DNA of 8,585 bases from Syntrophobacteria bacterium (GTDB lineage Bacteria > Desulfobacterota > DSWW01), in contig JAQYVQ010000591.1 in assembly GCA_030145435.1 (NCBI GenBank), forward strand, positions 1 through 8,585. Reading direction: 5' to 3'. Below, piece by piece: positions 6,291-8,585 of the stretch. The notes under the pieces are model-generated. The model was not told the origin of the DNA. It did not search any database and was given only the letters and a program-made list of their open reading frames with translations. Within the stretch, counting starts at the first letter, position 1. The number at the start of each line of letters is the position of its first letter. The translations under genes were made by a program, and so were the position numbers.

Positions 6291-7363
6291 AGGAGTTCCA
6301 CCTTGCTCGAGTCTCCCAGCAGGAAGCGGTGGGCCCTCGGTTTTTGCGTCGTCCGCTTAATCTCCACGTTCGTTCCGATCAGGCTGTCTTCGATGCGAAA
6401 GGTCCTCTGGGAGGGATGGTCCATGATGACCGTCTTCTCGCAAACGATGCTGTGCTGAATTTCTACATTATCGACCCGGCAATTTGCATCGATGCTCGTA
6501 AAGGGGCCGACGTAGGCGTTCCGGATGACCGTCTTCGCTCCGATGATCGCCGGACCGCGGATCACACTGTTTTGAATCTCAGCGCCCTTTTCGATGATCA
6601 CCCTGAACTGAATCGTCGAACCCTCATCCACATCCCCCTCGATGCGCGCTTCGATGGTGTCCAGGATGAGCCGGTTCGCGTCGAGCATGTCTTCGAGCTT
6701 TCCGGTATCTTTCCACCATCCGGTCACAAGATGGGGAACCACTTTGTATTCGTGATCGATCAGCCACTGGATCGCATCCGTGATTTCCAGCTCGTTCCTC
6801 CAGGACGGTTTGATCGCCTTCGCCGCCTTGAAGATATTCGCGTCGAACATGTAGACCCCGACCAGGGCCAGGTCGCTCTTCGGCTTCTCCGGCTTCTCTT
6901 CCAGCCGAACCACCTTCCCATCCTGAAGCTCGGCCACACCGAACTGGCTCGGGTTCGGGACGCTGACGAGCAGGATCTGAGAATTGGGCCTCTGGCTCCG
7001 AAACTCATTCACGAGGTCCTTGATCCCGTCCTTGATGATGTTGTCGCCCAGGTACATGACGAAAGCCTCATCGCCGATGAACTCTTCGGCGGCCAGCACC
7101 GCGTGGGCCAGTCCCAGCGGAGCTTCCTGGCGGATGTACGTGATCTTCAGGCCCCATCGGGAGCCATCGCCCGCTGCTTCCTGAATCTCCTGCCAGGTGT
7201 CCCCCACGATGATCCCCACCTCTGTGATCCCTGCCTCCCGGATCGCCTCCAAACCATAGAAGAGGACAGGCTTGTTCGCTACCGGGATCAACTGTTTGGC
7301 GCTGGTATGCGTAATCGGCCGCAACCGTGTCCCTTCGCCCCCGCTGAGCACGAGTCCCTTCAA
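6287..7363 (-). CDS. rfbA: Glucose-1-phosphate thymidylyltransferase, long form (RmlA/StrD type)
   Basis: The enzyme joins glucose-1-phosphate and dTTP to give dTDP-glucose and pyrophosphate, opening the dTDP-deoxysugar pathway. The 358-residue protein has the nucleotidyltransferase signature SGGEGTRLRP (7-16), KQLIPVANKP (23-32), the metal-site LGDNI (105-109), VEEKPEKP-type loop (EEKPEKPKS) and WWKDTGKLEDML. Residues beyond about 240 form a left-handed beta-helix tail of hexapeptide-like repeats (for example IIEKGAEIQNSVIRGPAIIG). This tail marks the long form, in contrast to the roughly 290-residue enterobacterial RmlA. The start is TTG at 7363, with a strong AAAGGAGG Shine-Dalgarno 5 nt upstream; the nearby upstream ATG is in another frame. 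It is the first gene of the sugar block and has its own candidate promoter. It ends in an ATGA overlap with rfbB. Confidence 0.92.
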   Translation of the reverse strand: MKGLVLSGGEGTRLRPITHTSAKQLIPVANKPVLFYGLEAIREAGITEVGIIVGDTWQEIQEAAGDGSRWGLKITYIRQEAPLGLAHAVLAAEEFIGDEAFVMYLGDNIIKDGIKDLVNEFRSQRPNSQILLVSVPNPSQFGVAELQDGKVVRLEEKPEKPKSDLALVGVYMFDANIFKAAKAIKPSWRNELEITDAIQWLIDHEYKVVPHLVTGWWKDTGKLEDMLDANRLILDTIEARIEGDVDEGSTIQFRVIIEKGAEIQNSVIRGPAIIGAKTVIRNAYVGPFTSIDANCRVDNVEIQHSIVCEKTVIMDHPSQRTFRIEDSLIGTNVEIKRTTQKPRAHRFLLGDSSKVELL

Positions 7364-7406
7364 GGAAGCCTCCTTTCTGCATACGATCGGCCCGGAACCG
7401 TGCTTT

Positions 7407-7437
7407 CTTGAGTCGAGGTTGATTCCTTTTACTCAAG
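7407..7437 (-). repeat. Inverted repeat in the rfbA leader
   Basis: On the coding strand CTTGAGT (7437-7431) and ACTCAAG (7413-7407) form a 7-bp dyad with a 17-nt spacer, about 43 nt before the rfbA start. It would be transcribed from the candidate upstream promoter, so it may be an RNA stem-loop or a repressor-type dyad. No regulator family is recognised. Confidence 0.4.
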
Positions 7438-7479
7438 GAAACCGGTGGGTTATCTTTTGGCGCGGTCCTCGGCCCCCAG

Positions 7480-7506
7480 ATTATGTGATGCCGACCTCCC
7501 CGTCAA
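7480..7506 (-). promoter_or_regulatory. Candidate sigma-70-type promoter for rfbA and the sugar operon
   Basis: On the minus strand TTGACG (7506-7501) and CATAAT (7485-7480) are separated by 15 bp. The hexamers are near consensus (5 of 6 each), but the spacer is shorter than the preferred 17 bp. It lies in the 216-nt gap after lptD, just beyond the 62-bp palindrome, and would give a leader of about 110 nt before the TTG start of rfbA. Confidence 0.42.
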
Positions 7507-7513
7507 GCCGGCC

Positions 7514-7575
7514 GCCCGCATATTGCACGAGACTTCGTCGCCAGAGAAGTGGAAAACTTCTTGCAATATGCGGGC
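7514..7575. repeat. 62-bp palindromic (REP/MITE-like) element directly after lptD
   Basis: GCCCGCATATTGCA (7514-7527) is matched perfectly by TGCAATATGCGGGC (7562-7575). The 34-nt interior holds further dyads: AGAAGT with ACTTCT around a 5-nt loop (7544-7560), and GACTTCGTC. The whole can fold as a 14-bp stem closing one or two small hairpins. It begins 4 nt after the lptD stop. There is no T-run on either strand, so it is not a canonical terminator, and no target duplication is visible at its ends. It may be a dispersed palindromic repeat or a 3'-end-stabilising hairpin. Confidence 0.65.
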
Positions 7576-7579
7576 TCTT

Positions 7580-8585
7580 TCAGTAATAGGACCCCAGGCC
7601 GGCCAGCCGAAACAGGACGGAAAAGCCGACGTCATCGGGACGGACGGTCTGATTCACCTTCAGGACGACCGACCAGCAATCGCAAACGGACAGGTACGTG
7701 ACCGAGAGGTGATTCTCAATTTTTCCCGAGAGTTCGATCAGGTAGAGGGTGTCGAGGGAAAAGGACCACTGCCGGTTGATGCGGGCCCGCACCTGCGCCC
7801 GTAAGGTCTGGTCGATGCCCGGAAAGAGCCACACCAGGTCGTAAGAATCCCACAACTCCACTCTTGTCAAGGGATCGACGATGTGTTCTTTGTGTTCCAG
7901 GAATCCGAGCTCGAGGCCAAAGCGGTTGCTGTTGTCGCGCAAGGTGGTCCCCACCTCGATGGCCCTCAGCGTGCCGTCGTAGGGGTCGATCTGGAGGTTG
8001 GCCATCAACCCCAGCCAGTAGCGCGGCTGGAGGCGGAAACGGATCCGGACGTCGGAGAAGAGCCTCCGGGTGGGTGAATCCACCGGGTCCTGGTCCAGGT
8101 CGAGGCTCTGCACCACATAGAGTTCACCCACCATCCCCTTCCTTCCCGCGGGCAGGACGTCTTCCATCTTCCCCCAGAGGCTCGTGTAGATGCTGTAGGT
8201 GAGGAAGTTCCTGCTCACGAGCATGTCCAGGCCGTCCATGACGACCGGGAAGGGATCGGATGCGATCTCGTGGATATACTGATACCCGACCTTGGGCCGA
8301 ATGATATGGAAGAGCCGGTAATCTCCCCAGTGAAAGTCCCTCCCCACGGTGCCCTCTGCCTCGGCCCCGGTCTCGAGCAAGGTTCGGTGTTGGCTTCCCT
8401 CGCCCCCGAAACTGTCGCCCACGTACTGGGAGAGGATCTCACGTATGCCCACTCCCCCCTTGAGGGCGAGGCCCGGCGCCGGGCTGAGGAGAACCAGCCC
8501 CTGCGGGAAGATCTGCTGCCGCCACCTCTTGTCCCCCATTTCATCCACGAAGTGGACCGCGTCGGAGCGCCACCCGAGAGACAAC
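7580..8585 (-). CDS. lptD: LPS-assembly protein LptD, C-terminal beta-barrel (5' part outside window)
   Basis: LptD, with LptE, is the outer-membrane translocon that inserts lipopolysaccharide into the outer leaflet. The visible 334 or so residues consist of alternating hydrophobic/polar strands typical of a beta-barrel, for example YRLFHIIRPKVGYQYIH, RIRFRLQPRYWLGLMANLQ and GTTLRDNSNRFGLELGF. The C-terminus has the LptD-like segment VCDCWSVVLKVNQ, with two closely spaced cysteines like those that form interdomain disulfides in the family. It ends FSVLFRLAGLGSYY, with the GLG signature and a terminal aromatic residue of barrel proteins. The first codon at the edge is an internal codon, not a start. 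The stop TGA is at 7582-7580. It lies upstream of the sugar operon, but the 216-nt gap with a palindrome and a promoter candidate suggests separate transcription. Confidence 0.82.
   Translation of the reverse strand, partial: LSLGWRSDAVHFVDEMGDKRWRQQIFPQGLVLLSPAPGLALKGGVGIREILSQYVGDSFGGEGSQHRTLLETGAEAEGTVGRDFHWGDYRLFHIIRPKVGYQYIHEIASDPFPVVMDGLDMLVSRNFLTYSIYTSLWGKMEDVLPAGRKGMVGELYVVQSLDLDQDPVDSPTRRLFSDVRIRFRLQPRYWLGLMANLQIDPYDGTLRAIEVGTTLRDNSNRFGLELGFLEHKEHIVDPLTRVELWDSYDLVWLFPGIDQTLRAQVRARINRQWSFSLDTLYLIELSGKIENHLSVTYLSVCDCWSVVLKVNQTVRPDDVGFSVLFRLAGLGSYY

Noticed and set aside
5091..6458. 455-residue open frame on the plus strand opposite rfbB
   Set aside because: It is the antisense shadow of rfbB and parts of its neighbours; the translation shows no recognisable domain.
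6329..7411. 360-residue open frame on the plus strand opposite rfbA
   Set aside because: It mirrors rfbA codon by codon on the opposite strand and shows no independent protein motifs.
1..8585. tRNA, rRNA or CRISPR array
   Set aside because: No tRNA-like cloverleaf, rRNA segment or regularly spaced direct repeats were seen on either strand. The only strong repeats are the inverted ones described.

Overview
The window reads as a piece of a Gram-negative, GC-rich bacterial chromosome. An LptD outer-membrane protein, a LepB with one membrane anchor and a class I dihydroorotase fit a deltaproteobacterial (Desulfobacterota-like) lineage. That placement is an inference from protein style, not a measured phylogeny. 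All nine recognisable genes lie on the minus strand, so the order of transcription is right to left: lptD (3' part) > long-form glucose-1-phosphate thymidylyltransferase (rfbA) > rfbB > rfbD > UDP-glucuronate decarboxylase > lepB > pyrC > greA > DUF5658-type membrane protein (3' end cut).

Right part (8585-7364): the C-terminal beta-barrel of LptD ends at 7580. It is followed by a 62-bp palindromic element only 4 nt beyond the stop codon, then a plausible promoter and a leader with an inverted repeat before rfbA.

Sugar-nucleotide block (7363-3423): rfbA and rfbB overlap by ATGA; rfbD and the decarboxylase follow after 25 and 41 nt. Together they would make dTDP-4-keto-6-deoxyglucose, a reduced dTDP-deoxysugar (dTDP-L-rhamnose if an RmlC epimerase exists elsewhere) and UDP-xylose, precursors for surface polysaccharide. 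No rmlC/rfbC is present in the block.

Housekeeping block (3356-629): lepB, pyrC and greA. Between lepB and pyrC sits a 214-bp MITE-like foldback element with 25-bp perfect terminal inverted repeats and a second nested inverted repeat. It is flanked by TTA on both sides, and the right-hand TTA is the lepB stop codon (TAA on the coding strand). Removing the element and one TTA restores a tight lepB-pyrC junction in which the pyrC Shine-Dalgarno directly follows the lepB stop. A perfect 10-bp hairpin in the last codons of lepB abuts the insertion point.

Left part (628-1): a 182-nt leader rich in hairpins, with a small terminator-like hairpin near its end, precedes the DUF5658 gene. Its layout loosely recalls a cyclic-di-GMP-I (GEMM) riboswitch, but key bases differ. 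Four of the eight genes with a visible start (rfbA, rfbD, lepB, pyrC) use TTG, and one uses GTG.
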